From positions 62,001-126,000 of the forward strand of contig JAQIBT010000110.1 in the NCBI GenBank assembly GCA_027858915.1: 64,000 nucleotides of DNA, written 5' to 3'. Of this stretch, positions 15,943-25,204 are shown in pieces. The translations under genes were made by a program, and so were the position numbers. Source of the stretch: Salinisphaera sp. (GTDB lineage: Bacteria > Pseudomonadota > Gammaproteobacteria > Nevskiales > Salinisphaeraceae). A model generated the notes under the pieces. The model saw only the letters and a program-made list of their open reading frames with translations, had not been told where the DNA came from and searched no databases. The first letter of the stretch is position 1; each line of letters begins with the position of its first letter.

Positions 15943-17198
15943 GAGCGCGCTTCCAGCAACTCGATCACCGCGCGTGCAGCGCTTGCATCGGCATCGCGCG
16001 CCAGCCCTTGATGGATCTGGTCGAAAACATCGGTCTGGCGCGCGCGTGCTGCCGGCGAATGCAGCAGCCGATAGATCCAGGCACCCAGCATGGCCGGATC
16101 GGCGTCCTCCTGAAGCAGTTCCGGCACCAACGCGTGGCCGGCCAGCAGGTTCGGCATGCTGACAAATTCGGTCTTGATCAGGTCGAGGCCGCGGGCAAGC
16201 CAGTAGTTGAACGCCGAGAGTTCGTAGGCTACGACCATCGGCGTCTTGGCCAGCAGTGCCTCGAGCGTTGCCGTGCCCGATGCCACCAGCAAGACGTCTG
16301 CTGCGCGCATCACCTCGCGCGAACGGCCGTCGATAACGGTCACATCCAGCCCATGCCCGAACTCGGCCAGCGCTGCTTCAAACAGCCTGCGCACCTTGAC
16401 GTTGGCCGCAGGAACCACGAAGCGCAGGTTTGGCTGACGCGCGGCAAGCCACTGCGCGGCACTCAGAAAGCGCGGCCCGAGCCGGCCCACCTCCGAGCCC
16501 CGGCTGCCGGGCAGGAGGCCTATCAGCTTACCGTCGGTGGCCAAGCCCAGTGCCTCGCGCGCGGCGGCGCTATCAGGATGCAACGGCAACCTATCGGCCA
16601 GCGGATGACCAACAAACGTCACCGGCACATGGTGCGCCGCAAAGAAGTCGGGCTCGAACGGGAAGATCGCCAACATGAGGTCAACGGCCTTGCGGATACG
16701 GCGTGTCCGGCCCGACCGCCAGGCCCAGGCCGTCGGGCAGACATAGTGCACCGTCGGTACACCCAGCGCGCGCACCCGCTCTTCCAGACGCGTATTGAAC
16801 GCTGGCGCATCGACTCCGATAAAGGCCGTCGGGCGCTGCTGTGCTACCGACTCGAACAATTGCTTACGCAGGCGCAGCAGACGTGGAATCTGGCCGATCA
16901 CCTCGCTCACGCCAAACAGCGAAAGCGCCTCGATGTCGGCGTGCGACCCACAGCCCTCGGCCCGCATCAATGGACCCGTGACGCCTTCGAAGCAGGCATC
17001 CGGCCAGTGCCGGCGCAGCTCGCGAATCAGCCCTGCCGCCAGGGCATCACCGGAGACTTCGCCGGCGACAACGAAGAACCGGGGTGCGGCTGTCCTGACC
17101 GCTGCCCCGCTGATCCGGTTCTCGGGCATGCCGCTGGTCGGTTCGTCTTGCTTGACGCTCGTGATGCAAACTCCGGCCACTGACACGTCAGTCTTCAT
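15939..17198 (-). CDS. lpxB: Lipid-A-disaccharide synthase
   Basis: Peripheral membrane glycosyltransferase joining UDP-diacylglucosamine and lipid X to form the lipid A disaccharide. Seen: GEVSGD at 46-51, the PTAWAWR motif near residue 145, [10 protein letters not shown], and [12 protein letters not shown] in the donor-binding domain. The ATG at 17198 gives 419 residues, about 35 longer than usual; the ATG at 17129 (MPENRISG) would give 396 and may be the true start. Neither has a strong ribosome binding site. It lies in lpxD-fabZ-lpxA-lpxB order. Confidence 0.95.
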   Translation of the reverse strand: MKTDVSVAGVCITSVKQDEPTSGMPENRISGAAVRTAAPRFFVVAGEVSGDALAAGLIRELRRHWPDACFEGVTGPLMRAEGCGSHADIEALSLFGVSEVIGQIPRLLRLRKQLFESVAQQRPTAFIGVDAPAFNTRLEERVRALGVPTVHYVCPTAWAWRSGRTRRIRKAVDLMLAIFPFEPDFFAAHHVPVTFVGHPLADRLPLHPDSAAAREALGLATDGKLIGLLPGSRGSEVGRLGPRFLSAAQWLAARQPNLRFVVPAANVKVRRLFEAALAEFGHGLDVTVIDGRSREVMRAADVLLVASGTATLEALLAKTPMVVAYELSAFNYWLARGLDLIKTEFVSMPNLLAGHALVPELLQEDADPAMLGAWIYRLLHSPAARARQTDVFDQIHQGLARDADASAARAVIELLEARS

Positions 17199-17278
17199 TC
17201 ATCATGCTCACGTCGATCGCGGACAGGAGGCGGCGGGTTGCGATGTCCTGCCACGGCGTGAGAATAAAGCGGCGGGCG

Positions 17279-18052
17279 TCAGCGAATGATGCCGCGCTGA
17301 GCGTTGTCCAGTGACTCAAGCAGGGTCTGTACGGCGGGACTCGACTCGGCCTGTTTGCGAATCGCTTCCTTGGCATCTGCCAATCGCAGTTTTGAGCGAT
17401 ACAGCGTGCGATAGGCTTTCTTGGCGGCGGCGATCTCGTCGTTGGAGTATCCGTTGCGACGCATGCCAATAGAATTCAGGCCGTGCGGCTCGGCCGGTGA
17501 TCCCGCCGAGCGGACGAACGCCGGCACGTCCTGCACCACACCGCTGCAATAAGCCAGAAACGCAAGCTTGCCGACGTGGCGAAACTGATACACCAACGCA
17601 AAACCCGCCAACACACAATGATCGCCAATATGGACATGGCCGGCAAGACTGGCCCCGTTGGCCATGGTAATGCCGCTACCCAACACACAATCGTGGGCCA
17701 CGTGGGTGTAGGCCATCAATAGATTGTCGTTGCCGATGCGGGTCACGCCCTGATCGAGCATGGTGCCGCGGTGAATACTGCAGTACTCGCGGAAAGTATT
17801 GCGATCACCAATAACGAGCTCGGTCGGCTCACCCTTGTAACCGCGATGCTGTGGCGCCGCACCCAGCGATACGAACTGGTAGACCTCATTGTTCTGGCCC
17901 AACGTCGTATGGCCGTCGATAACCACATGGGAGCCAATCCGGGAGCCAGCACCGATCGTCACATGCGGACCGATCACCGTGAACGGACCAATCTCGACGT
18001 CGTCGGCGATGCTGGCCTCGGGATGTACCTGGGCCATGCGATCAACCGGCAT
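17279..18052 (-). CDS. lpxA: UDP-N-acetylglucosamine acyltransferase
   Basis: First step of lipid A synthesis: transfers a 3-hydroxyacyl chain from ACP to UDP-GlcNAc. Seen: left-handed parallel beta-helix hexapeptide repeats from residue about 8 on (IGPHVTIGAGSRIGSHVVID), the catalytic His in LMAYTHVAHDCVLG, and a C-terminal helical domain. The ATG at 18052 overlaps the fabZ stop (TGATG), implying coupling; a TTG one codon earlier is unlikely. About 257 residues, close to family length. Confidence 0.96.
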   Translation of the reverse strand: MPVDRMAQVHPEASIADDVEIGPFTVIGPHVTIGAGSRIGSHVVIDGHTTLGQNNEVYQFVSLGAAPQHRGYKGEPTELVIGDRNTFREYCSIHRGTMLDQGVTRIGNDNLLMAYTHVAHDCVLGSGITMANGASLAGHVHIGDHCVLAGFALVYQFRHVGKLAFLAYCSGVVQDVPAFVRSAGSPAEPHGLNSIGMRRNGYSNDEIAAAKKAYRTLYRSKLRLADAKEAIRKQAESSPAVQTLLESLDNAQRGIIR

Positions 18053-18513
18053 CAAACGTCTCCGTCAACGTCGGCAGGCCTCGTCGGAATCGCCATCAGC
18101 TGCGCCCGGCAGGCCAGCTCGTCGCCCACCCATGCCTCGGCGTCGAAGCGCCACAGACGTTTCTTGGCCGAGCCGATCACCAACTTGAGCATGAGCTGGT
18201 CGCCCGGCACGACCTGGCGCTTGAAGCGCGCCTTGTCGATTCCGGCAAAATACACGATGGTGCCATCGTCGGCGTTGACGGTACGCATGCCGAGCAGGAG
18301 CCCGGCTTGCGCCAGTGCTTCAAGAATCAATACGCCGGGCATCACCGGATGGCCCGGAAAATGGCCGATAAAGAAAGGCTCGTTCACAGTCACGTTCTTG
18401 AGCGCGGTAATCGACTTGCCCGGCTCGCATTCAATCACGCGATCGACCAGCAGGAACGGATAGCGATGCGGCACCCGCTTCATAATCGCTCGAATATCGT
18501 CCAGTTCGTTCAT
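18052..18513 (-). CDS. fabZ: 3-hydroxyacyl-ACP dehydratase FabZ
   Basis: Dehydrates 3-hydroxyacyl-ACP in fatty acid elongation, competing with LpxA and LpxD for the same substrate pool. Seen: hot-dog fold signature HFPGHPVMPG with the catalytic His near residue 51-55, followed by the catalytic Glu in LILEALAQ (residue 65). Length 153 residues is normal. It lies between lpxD and lpxA with a stop/start overlap to lpxA and 17 bases after lpxD. Confidence 0.97.
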   Translation of the reverse strand: MNELDDIRAIMKRVPHRYPFLLVDRVIECEPGKSITALKNVTVNEPFFIGHFPGHPVMPGVLILEALAQAGLLLGMRTVNADDGTIVYFAGIDKARFKRQVVPGDQLMLKLVIGSAKKRLWRFDAEAWVGDELACRAQLMAIPTRPADVDGDV

Positions 18514-18530
18514 TGTTGTCTCCGCAAGAA

Positions 18531-19571
18531 TCAGTTTTTGTCTTCTATCCGCCGCAGGCGACCTTCAATCCGGTCAAGCGCTCGGAACAACGCCAGGCGC
18601 TTGCGCCAGCTACGCGCTGGCATGGCGCGGAATGTCGACGAATATACCCCGGGGGAATTGATATGCTTGGGCACCTGGCTTGCCGCCGTGATGATGACAT
18701 CGTCGGCAATCAAAACGTGATCTCCGATGCCGACCCCCCCGCCGATCAGGCAACGTTGACCGATCACGCAGGAGCCGGCAATACCGGTACAGCCAGCAAT
18801 CACCGTGTGCGCGCCGATGACGCAATTGTGCGCAATATGTACCTGATTATCGATCTTGACCCGATCATGAATGATCGTGTCGTCCAGCGCACCTCGGTCG
18901 ATGGTCGAGTTCGCCCCGATCTCGACGTCGTCGCCGATACGTACACGGCCCAGCTGCGGCACCGCTTCCATGCCTTCCGGTCCGGGCACCAGACCAAACC
19001 CCCTGGCACCAATCACGGCCCCTGGCTCGACACTGACGCGGTCGCCGAGCACGCAGGCCGAAAGAAGACAGGCATTCGCGCCGATTCGTCCCTGCTCTCC
19101 TACGGTCGCCCCAGCGCCGATCACCGCGCCTGCAGCAATGACCGTGCCGGCGCCGATACTTACCGCGGCCTCGACGACGGCGTGTGCGCCAATCGAGACG
19201 TCCGCTGCAATATTCGCCGACCCATCGATAATTGCGCTCGGATGAATACCAGCGACCGTCGAGACGCGTTCGAAGAGTCCGGCGATACGGGCAAAAGTCA
19301 GCCGCGGCCGCGGGCTGACGACGAGCGCGGCCCGGCTCAGACCTGCCGCTTCGGCCAGCGACCGCGTTACGACGATGGCTTCCGCCTGGCTGATCCTGAC
19401 ATCTTCGGCCTGCGAATCATGCTCGGCGAATGCAATGCCACCCGACCGGCCGGGAGCCAGCGCGCAGGGCGCGGTGATCAACGGATCTGCTTCAGCGTGG
19501 CTGTATTCAAGAGCGAAACGTTCGACTAGCGCTTTCAGCGGGTAGCTCTTCGGAGCCGATAATTCCGACAC
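18531..19571 (-). CDS. lpxD: UDP-3-O-(3-hydroxymyristoyl)glucosamine N-acyltransferase
   Basis: Third step of lipid A synthesis: N-acylates UDP-3-O-acylglucosamine. Seen: an N-terminal uridine-binding domain, a long run of hexapeptide repeats ([18 protein letters not shown] onward) and the catalytic His region [13 protein letters not shown], then a C-terminal helix. The start is a GTG three bases after the skp stop; no ATG is available in a sensible position. Length 346 residues is normal. Confidence 0.95.
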   Translation of the reverse strand: MSELSAPKSYPLKALVERFALEYSHAEADPLITAPCALAPGRSGGIAFAEHDSQAEDVRISQAEAIVVTRSLAEAAGLSRAALVVSPRPRLTFARIAGLFERVSTVAGIHPSAIIDGSANIAADVSIGAHAVVEAAVSIGAGTVIAAGAVIGAGATVGEQGRIGANACLLSACVLGDRVSVEPGAVIGARGFGLVPGPEGMEAVPQLGRVRIGDDVEIGANSTIDRGALDDTIIHDRVKIDNQVHIAHNCVIGAHTVIAGCTGIAGSCVIGQRCLIGGGVGIGDHVLIADDVIITAASQVPKHINSPGVYSSTFRAMPARSWRKRLALFRALDRIEGRLRRIEDKN

Positions 19572-19574
19572 CGC

Positions 19575-20153
19575 CTATGGCCTTTTGCTCAGCCGCGCCA
19601 GCACCTGGTCGGTGATATCCAGCTTCGGATTTGCATAAAGCACGGAATCGCCGAGGATCACATCGTAGTCATGCGCTTTGGCATAGGCATTGATTTCCGA
19701 GCGCAGGTCGGCGCGCAATTGCTTGAGCTCCTCGGTTTCGGCATCCGACACGTCATCGTTATAGCGGCTCTGCTTAAGCGCAAGATCATGCTGGCTGTCA
19801 CGCACATCCGATGACAGCTTATCGCGCTGCGCATCGCTCATCTTGTCGGCGTTGTCCTTGAGTCGATCCATCTTGACCTGCAGCGTATGTGCTGCCTGCT
19901 CCAGCGCAGTCTTTCGTTTGGCAAAGCGTTTGGCCATATGATCCTTGGCCTGCTGTGCCTGTGGCGATTCATTGACCAGCCGTGTGAGATCGACTACGCC
20001 GATCCTGGGCGCCTCGGTCGGCTTTTGAGCCACCCCGGCAGATGGCTGTGCCATGGCCGCAAGACTGACCAAGGAAGCACACATCGCCACCGCAAAGCAG
20101 GCCATTGTCCGGCGTGCAGGCATTGCCATCGATCTCGATTTCCCGGTCTTCAT
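19575..20153 (-). CDS. skp: Periplasmic chaperone Skp/OmpH
   Basis: Holds unfolded outer-membrane proteins in the periplasm and passes them to the BAM complex. Seen: a signal peptide (basic N-terminus, hydrophobic core ACFAVAMCASLVSLAAMA, cleavage near AMA-QP), then IGVVDLTRLVNESPQAQ, the standard Skp opening, and long charged helices (about residues 65-150) that form the tentacles. The ATG at 20153 was chosen over an upstream TTG. It directly follows bamA, whose product it serves. Confidence 0.93.
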   Translation of the reverse strand: MKTGKSRSMAMPARRTMACFAVAMCASLVSLAAMAQPSAGVAQKPTEAPRIGVVDLTRLVNESPQAQQAKDHMAKRFAKRKTALEQAAHTLQVKMDRLKDNADKMSDAQRDKLSSDVRDSQHDLALKQSRYNDDVSDAETEELKQLRADLRSEINAYAKAHDYDVILGDSVLYANPKLDITDQVLARLSKRP

Positions 20154-20162
20154 ACTAGTCAA

Positions 20163-22508
20163 TCAGAAGCTGGTGCCGAAAGAGAATTGAAAGCGATTGA
20201 CCTTGTCGCCCGGCTGCTTGTTTATATAGGGCGCATAGCTGACGCGCAGCAGCCCGAAGAACGGTGTGAACCAGTCGAAAGCCACGCCCGCAGAGCTGTC
20301 GAGTTTGGAAGCGTTGAAATCCTGAGCGCGGGCGTATACCCGGCCGATATCGTAGAACAGGCTGAAACGGGTGGTTTTGTTGTCAGACTTCAGGAAAGTC
20401 GGAATCACCAGATCAGACTGCAGAGTAGTGAGGAATTGGCCACCGTAGGGATTGTTGAAGGAATCACGCGGGCCGACGCCGCCGTTGCGAAAACCACGCA
20501 CCGACTGCGCGCCGCCGGCGAAGAAATTATCGTAGGGCGGCACGTCAGTCCCCTTGCCCCAGATGGCAGTCTGGCCAATCCGGCCGGTCATGTTCAGCAC
20601 GACCTTGTCCGAGAGTTTGGGTATCCACGACCCAACTCGGAAATAGCGCTGTTGTTTTATGCTGGCGTTGTAATATTCAAGATCGGAGCCCGGCCCCTTG
20701 ATATTGAAGTTGACGCTGGTCAGCGTGCCGCGGGTCGCGAAGAACGTCTTGTTGCGCGTATCGCGCGTCCATCCCGTGCGCAGTTCATAAGTCGTGGCGC
20801 TTGCGCCATTGTCACGTACAAAACGTGCCAATTGATCCGAGACCACCTGTTGGCCATTTCTGTTGACCGGCGACGTGATCTTGTTTGTCGCGACACCAAT
20901 ACCCGCGGTGATATTCGAGTACTCGGTGATCGGGAAGTTGAAGGTCATCGCCCCGCCGATCGAGTCCAGATTGAAACTGGAGCCGTAGCGAGTCAAAGAG
21001 TTGGTCTTGCGATAGAAGGCGGAAAAAGTACGCGATACCCCCTCATCCGTGAAGTATGGATTGGTAAAGCTGCCGCTGATGCTCTTGGCATAGGAGTTGG
21101 TCTGGGCCGATATCTCCACGGTATCGCCGGTACCGCGGAAGTTGGTGTGCTTCACGGTTCCGTTGATCAGAAAGCCCTCGGCGTTGGAAAAACCAACGCC
21201 GAACTGGATCTGGCCGGCGGCCCGCTCGGTCAAGCCGTAATCGACGTCCACCAGATCATCCGACCCGGGCACCTTCTTGGTATTGACCGTCACGTCCTGA
21301 ATGAACGGCAGCCGTGCGAGGCGGGTGCGCGAACGTTGCACGGCCCGTCGTGAATAAGGCGCGCCTTCGAACTGACGCATTTCGCGGCGAAGGGTCTCAT
21401 CGTTGGTCTTGTCATTGCCGCTAAAGACGATCTGGCGAACATAAGTCCGCTTGCCGGGGTCGATGAAAAACGTCAGATCCACCGTCTTGGACTTTTCGTC
21501 TACCTTGGTCAGCGGGTCAACGTTGGCGAACGCATAGCCGAAGTCGGCCAGACCCGAACTGATGGCATCGGAGGACGCGTCCACATCGGCGCGCGAGAAT
21601 ACTTCCCCGGCCTTGACCTTCACCAACCGTTGGAGCGTAGCTTCGGGAACAATCATGTCACCGGCAAACTTGTAGTCGGCAATTTTGTATTGCGCCCCCT
21701 CGTTGACGTTGACGGTGAGAAAAACGTTGCGCTTGTCCGGCGACAGCGATACCTGCACCGACGTCACGTTGAAACGGATGTAACCACGGTTCTTGTAGAA
21801 GGAGTTGAGCGACTCGAGGTCGCCGACCAGTTTTTCACGCGAGTACTTGTCCGGACTCTTCCAGAAGGTCAATGGATGTGTATAGAACGGACGATGCGAC
21901 TTCAGCTTGAATACACTCTTGAGCTGTTCATCGGAGAACTTGTGGTTGCCGATGATATTGATGTCCTTGATCGAGGCAATTGGGCCTTCCTTGACCTTGA
22001 TATCGATCGCGACCCGATTGTTGCCGAGGTTGGTCACCTTGGTGTCGATCTTCACGCTGTAATAGCCATTGGCGTAGTACTGCCGCCGGAGTTCCTGCTG
22101 TAGCGAATCGAGCAGGGATCGCTTGTAGAGCTCGCCCTGCGCCAGCCCCTGATCCTTAAGTGCTTTTTTCAGCTTCTTGCCGCCGAGCGCCTTGTTGCCC
22201 TCGAGCTTGAAACGCGCGATCTCGGGCCGTTCACTGACGTGCACGATGAGCGTGTTGCCACGACGATCGAGTGAGACATTCTCGAACAAGCCCGTGTCGT
22301 AGAGTGCCCGGATCGATTGCTGAGCGCGCGCCTCGGTCATGCGATCGCCGACGCTCACCGGCAGATAGGTAAGTACGGTGCCCGGCTCAAGCCGCTGTAC
22401 ACCCTGCACCTGAATGTTCGCGATCTGGAAGTCGTACGACTGCGCCCAGGCACCCGCGGCATACATCAACATCAGCGCACAGGCCGTACGCTTGAAAAAA
22501 CCGGACAT
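20163..22508 (-). CDS. bamA: Outer membrane protein assembly factor BamA
   Basis: Central beta-barrel of the BAM complex, which inserts outer-membrane proteins. Seen: signal peptide ending AGAWA, five POTRA repeats (about residues 25-430; e.g. IQVQGVQRLEPGTV), then a 16-strand barrel with the conserved VRGFRNGG loop 6 motif and a C-terminal Phe (FQFSFGTSF) as the outer-membrane sorting signal. Length 781 residues is normal. The apparent ribosome binding site AGAGG, nine bases before the ATG, lies inside the end of an inverted-repeat element that separates bamA from rseP. Confidence 0.98.
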   Translation of the reverse strand: MSGFFKRTACALMLMYAAGAWAQSYDFQIANIQVQGVQRLEPGTVLTYLPVSVGDRMTEARAQQSIRALYDTGLFENVSLDRRGNTLIVHVSERPEIARFKLEGNKALGGKKLKKALKDQGLAQGELYKRSLLDSLQQELRRQYYANGYYSVKIDTKVTNLGNNRVAIDIKVKEGPIASIKDINIIGNHKFSDEQLKSVFKLKSHRPFYTHPLTFWKSPDKYSREKLVGDLESLNSFYKNRGYIRFNVTSVQVSLSPDKRNVFLTVNVNEGAQYKIADYKFAGDMIVPEATLQRLVKVKAGEVFSRADVDASSDAISSGLADFGYAFANVDPLTKVDEKSKTVDLTFFIDPGKRTYVRQIVFSGNDKTNDETLRREMRQFEGAPYSRRAVQRSRTRLARLPFIQDVTVNTKKVPGSDDLVDVDYGLTERAAGQIQFGVGFSNAEGFLINGTVKHTNFRGTGDTVEISAQTNSYAKSISGSFTNPYFTDEGVSRTFSAFYRKTNSLTRYGSSFNLDSIGGAMTFNFPITEYSNITAGIGVATNKITSPVNRNGQQVVSDQLARFVRDNGASATTYELRTGWTRDTRNKTFFATRGTLTSVNFNIKGPGSDLEYYNASIKQQRYFRVGSWIPKLSDKVVLNMTGRIGQTAIWGKGTDVPPYDNFFAGGAQSVRGFRNGGVGPRDSFNNPYGGQFLTTLQSDLVIPTFLKSDNKTTRFSLFYDIGRVYARAQDFNASKLDSSAGVAFDWFTPFFGLLRVSYAPYINKQPGDKVNRFQFSFGTSF

Positions 22509-22515
22509 ACTAAGA

Positions 22516-22942
22516 AACCTCTGATCTATTCATACGCGAACCGTGCGGGTACCCAGGGCCGCATGCCTGCAGGGCGCCTGGAAAAGTCTCGTGACAGACT
22601 TCGGTTCGGAAAGACTTCCCGGCCGCGAGCGACTGGGACACGATCCTCGACAGGATGACACCATAGCCGCCGACGGCTCTGGTCGTCGGCACAACACCGA
22701 CGACCGCATTCCGAGATCGCCGACCCCGTTGCGCAACTCGAACGGGCGAGTCGACTCGAGAGACACCGCCAATCGATGGCGTCAGCAGGACGGACCCGGC
22801 ACGACGAGTGCAGTCTCGCTTCAGCGCGCGTCTGGACGGCGCCATCGGTCGTGTATTGGCAATAAGCAAACTGGCATTCCTCTTCCTGGCCCGCCGCGCG
22901 CTGAAGACTTCGGCGCGACCGCGTATGAATAGATCAGAGGTT
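22516..22942. mobile_element. 427-bp element with perfect 23-bp inverted ends, MITE-like
   Basis: Bases 22516-22538 and 22920-22942 are exact reverse complements (23 of 23; outer part AACCTCTGATCTATTCATAC). They bracket 381 bases that fill nearly the whole 445-bp rseP-bamA gap. The open frames inside (both strands, about 120-130 codons) have no recognisable features and no transposase is seen. I find no clear target-site duplication. It may be a non-autonomous transposon remnant, or a regulatory structure for bamA. One end carries the bamA ribosome binding site. No second full copy is present in the window. Confidence 0.6.
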
Positions 22943-22953
22943 CCCCGGCTCCG

Positions 22954-24315
22954 CTACCCGAGCAAGCGCAGGATATCGTTGTAGAAAGCAACGGTCATCA
23001 ACATCAGCAGAGCTACCATCCCTAACTGTTGTCCCGCCGACTGCACGGCCTCCGGCAGAGGCCGGCCCCGTATCCATTCGATCGCATAATACAGAAGATG
23101 CCCCCCGTCTAACACCGGAATGGGCAGAAGGTTCAGCACCGCCAGACTCACACTGATCAACGCCATGAAACTCAAAAAAGCGACCAGACCAAGCTGAGCG
23201 GTCTGGCCGGCAAAGGTCGCGATCTGGATGGGACCACTGACGTTATGCCAAGAAACCTGGCCGATCACCATGCGCCCCATCAGGCGCACCGTGAGCGCCG
23301 ACAGCTCCCAGGTCTTGCCCAGTGCCTGCGGAATAGCTGCCAGCGGGCCGTATTGGCGTACGGTTCGCATCGCGTCCCAGGCCGCCGAATCTACCGTGAT
23401 CTGCGCGCCCAGATGACCGATCGACTGGCCGCTGGCGCTCTTGCGGGTAGCCAGTGTTGCCGTCAGTTCGTGCTGTTGAGCGTTGCGCATCACCGTTAGA
23501 TGGACCCTTTGACCTGGGCGAGCACGGATAGCCTTGACCAGCGCCTGAGGCGAAGCCATCGCCTGACCGTCGATAGAGACCACCTCATCGCCGCTCTGCA
23601 GCCCGGCCGCCGCGGCAGGCGAGCCAGGCAAGACCTGGCCGACGAGTGGCGTGGCCGGCGGTTGGTAGAGATCCATACCGAGCCGGGCGAACAGCGCATC
23701 GGGATCCGCTGGCGCTGAACTCAGGTCGAGGGTGAGATGACGCGGCGCTGCATCGCCATGAGTCACTTCCATCGATACCCGCTCGTGATCGAGCGCGCGT
23801 TCGATCAGCGCCAGCCGCAACTGCTGCCAGTCCTGGATTGACGAACCGCCCAGCGAACGAACCTGATCCTGTGATTGCACGCCGGCCTCGGCGGCCAGGC
23901 TACCCGATGGCGGAGCCTCGAGAACAGGCTTGATACCTGGCACGCCCAGCATGAATACCAGCCAGTAGACAAGAATCGCGAACAGAATATTCACACCCGG
24001 GCCCGCAATCACAATCGCGATTCGTCGCAGCGGATGCACCCGATTGAAGGCATAGGGCAGGTCGGCTTCGGCCACCGGCGCTTCGCGCTCGTCGAGCATC
24101 TTGACGTAGCCGCCCAACGGTATCGCCGACAGCCAGTATTCAATGCCGGTCCTGCGGCTGGTCCAGCCAGCTATCCGGCTGCCAAAGCCGATCGAATACC
24201 GCAGCACGCGCACGCCCATGCGCCGGGCGACCCAGTAATGACCATATTCGTGGATGGCCACGAGCACACCGATGGACACGATGAAAGCCGCAGCCGAAAT
24301 CAGCCATTGCGTCAT
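22954..24315 (-). CDS. rseP: Site-2 intramembrane metalloprotease RseP
   Basis: Inner-membrane zinc protease that cuts RseA within the membrane to release sigma-E under envelope stress. Seen: HEYGH (residues 22-26, zinc ligands and catalytic Glu) in the first transmembrane helix, two PDZ domains (about 110-290; VLPGSPAAAAGLQSGD in the second), and the PIPVLDGGHLL motif supplying the third zinc ligand near the C-terminus. I chose the ATG at 24315; an upstream GTG at 24354 would add 13 residues. Length 453 residues is normal. Its usual upstream neighbour dxr is absent. Confidence 0.95.
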   Translation of the reverse strand: MTQWLISAAAFIVSIGVLVAIHEYGHYWVARRMGVRVLRYSIGFGSRIAGWTSRRTGIEYWLSAIPLGGYVKMLDEREAPVAEADLPYAFNRVHPLRRIAIVIAGPGVNILFAILVYWLVFMLGVPGIKPVLEAPPSGSLAAEAGVQSQDQVRSLGGSSIQDWQQLRLALIERALDHERVSMEVTHGDAAPRHLTLDLSSAPADPDALFARLGMDLYQPPATPLVGQVLPGSPAAAAGLQSGDEVVSIDGQAMASPQALVKAIRARPGQRVHLTVMRNAQQHELTATLATRKSASGQSIGHLGAQITVDSAAWDAMRTVRQYGPLAAIPQALGKTWELSALTVRLMGRMVIGQVSWHNVSGPIQIATFAGQTAQLGLVAFLSFMALISVSLAVLNLLPIPVLDGGHLLYYAIEWIRGRPLPEAVQSAGQQLGMVALLMLMTVAFYNDILRLLG

Positions 24316-24369
24316 GGAAACGCCAACTCCGCCGTGTTGAAGAAAGCCACCCACGCGGGGGAGCCGACA

Positions 24370-25200
24370 TTACGTCTGCGCAGGCAACCAGTGCAGCCCC
24401 AGAACAAACCACGGTGCCGCTGCGATCAGGCTGTCCAGCCGATCCAGAACACCGCCATGGCCGGGAAACAGCTTGCCACTGTCCTTGAGTCCGGCCGAAC
24501 GCTTGAACATGCTGATCGTCAGATCACCCACGATCGAGATGATCGCAACCCATACGCCAAGTGCCATCATGCCAAGTGTACGCGACACGGTGTAATCAAG
24601 CGCAAACGCGGCAATGCCCGCTACCAGAAGTGCCGCGAGCGCGCCGCCGATCGCGCCTTCCACGGTCTTGCCTGGACTCACATTCGGCGCCAGCTTGTGA
24701 CGGCCCAGCGTGCGGCCGGCGGCATAGGCCCCGGTATCGGCTGCCCATACGAGAAAGCACAACACCAGCACGAGCAGCGGCCCGTCGTCGGACTGGTGCA
24801 GATAGGCCACCGACGCCACCGGCGCAGCCAGCAGGATCGCACCCACCGGACCGGCCACCGCCGACTGGCCCAGAGTACCGGCCCAGTCGCGAGGAAACCG
24901 CGCGATCCATAGAATCGCAGTCAGCCATAGCAAGGCCGCCAGGCCGATCAATACGCTTTCGCTACCGGGTCCTACTTCGCTGTGGCGCCAGAGAGCCACC
25001 AGAATCGACAGCAGGAAGACACTGGCCATGAGTATCAGTCGCCCGGGCAATCCCAGCCGCATCAGCGCGCCCCACTCCCAGGCGCCACATAACATCAGCG
25101 CCAACACGAGAGCTGCCATCAGCGGGGTTGGCAGGAACAGGATGGCGGCGATCGCCAGCGGCAGCGCCACCAGCGCCGTGATGATCCGAGTCAACAGCAC
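24370..25200 (-). CDS. cdsA: Phosphatidate cytidylyltransferase
   Basis: Makes CDP-diacylglycerol, precursor of membrane phospholipids. A polytopic membrane protein with eight or so hydrophobic segments, and the family signature near the C-terminus: FKRSAGLKDSGKLFPGHGG followed by VLDRLDS. No ATG lies at the proper start. I chose the GTG at 25200, just after the uppS stop; a TTG at 25236 inside uppS is the other option. Downstream is rseP with no dxr between, unlike the conserved order. Confidence 0.93.
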   Translation of the reverse strand: MLLTRIITALVALPLAIAAILFLPTPLMAALVLALMLCGAWEWGALMRLGLPGRLILMASVFLLSILVALWRHSEVGPGSESVLIGLAALLWLTAILWIARFPRDWAGTLGQSAVAGPVGAILLAAPVASVAYLHQSDDGPLLVLVLCFLVWAADTGAYAAGRTLGRHKLAPNVSPGKTVEGAIGGALAALLVAGIAAFALDYTVSRTLGMMALGVWVAIISIVGDLTISMFKRSAGLKDSGKLFPGHGGVLDRLDSLIAAAPWFVLGLHWLPAQT

Positions 25201-25204
25201 CAGA

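Noticed and set aside
19887-21353. 488-codon open frame opposite skp and bamA
   Set aside because: Antisense shadow; no recognisable domain, and bamA/skp coding is certain.
22543-22932. 129-codon plus-strand and 119-codon minus-strand frames inside the 427-bp element
   Set aside because: Composition is Arg/Gly/Pro-rich as expected from random GC-rich DNA, with no domain, no ribosome binding site and no similarity to a transposase that I can see.
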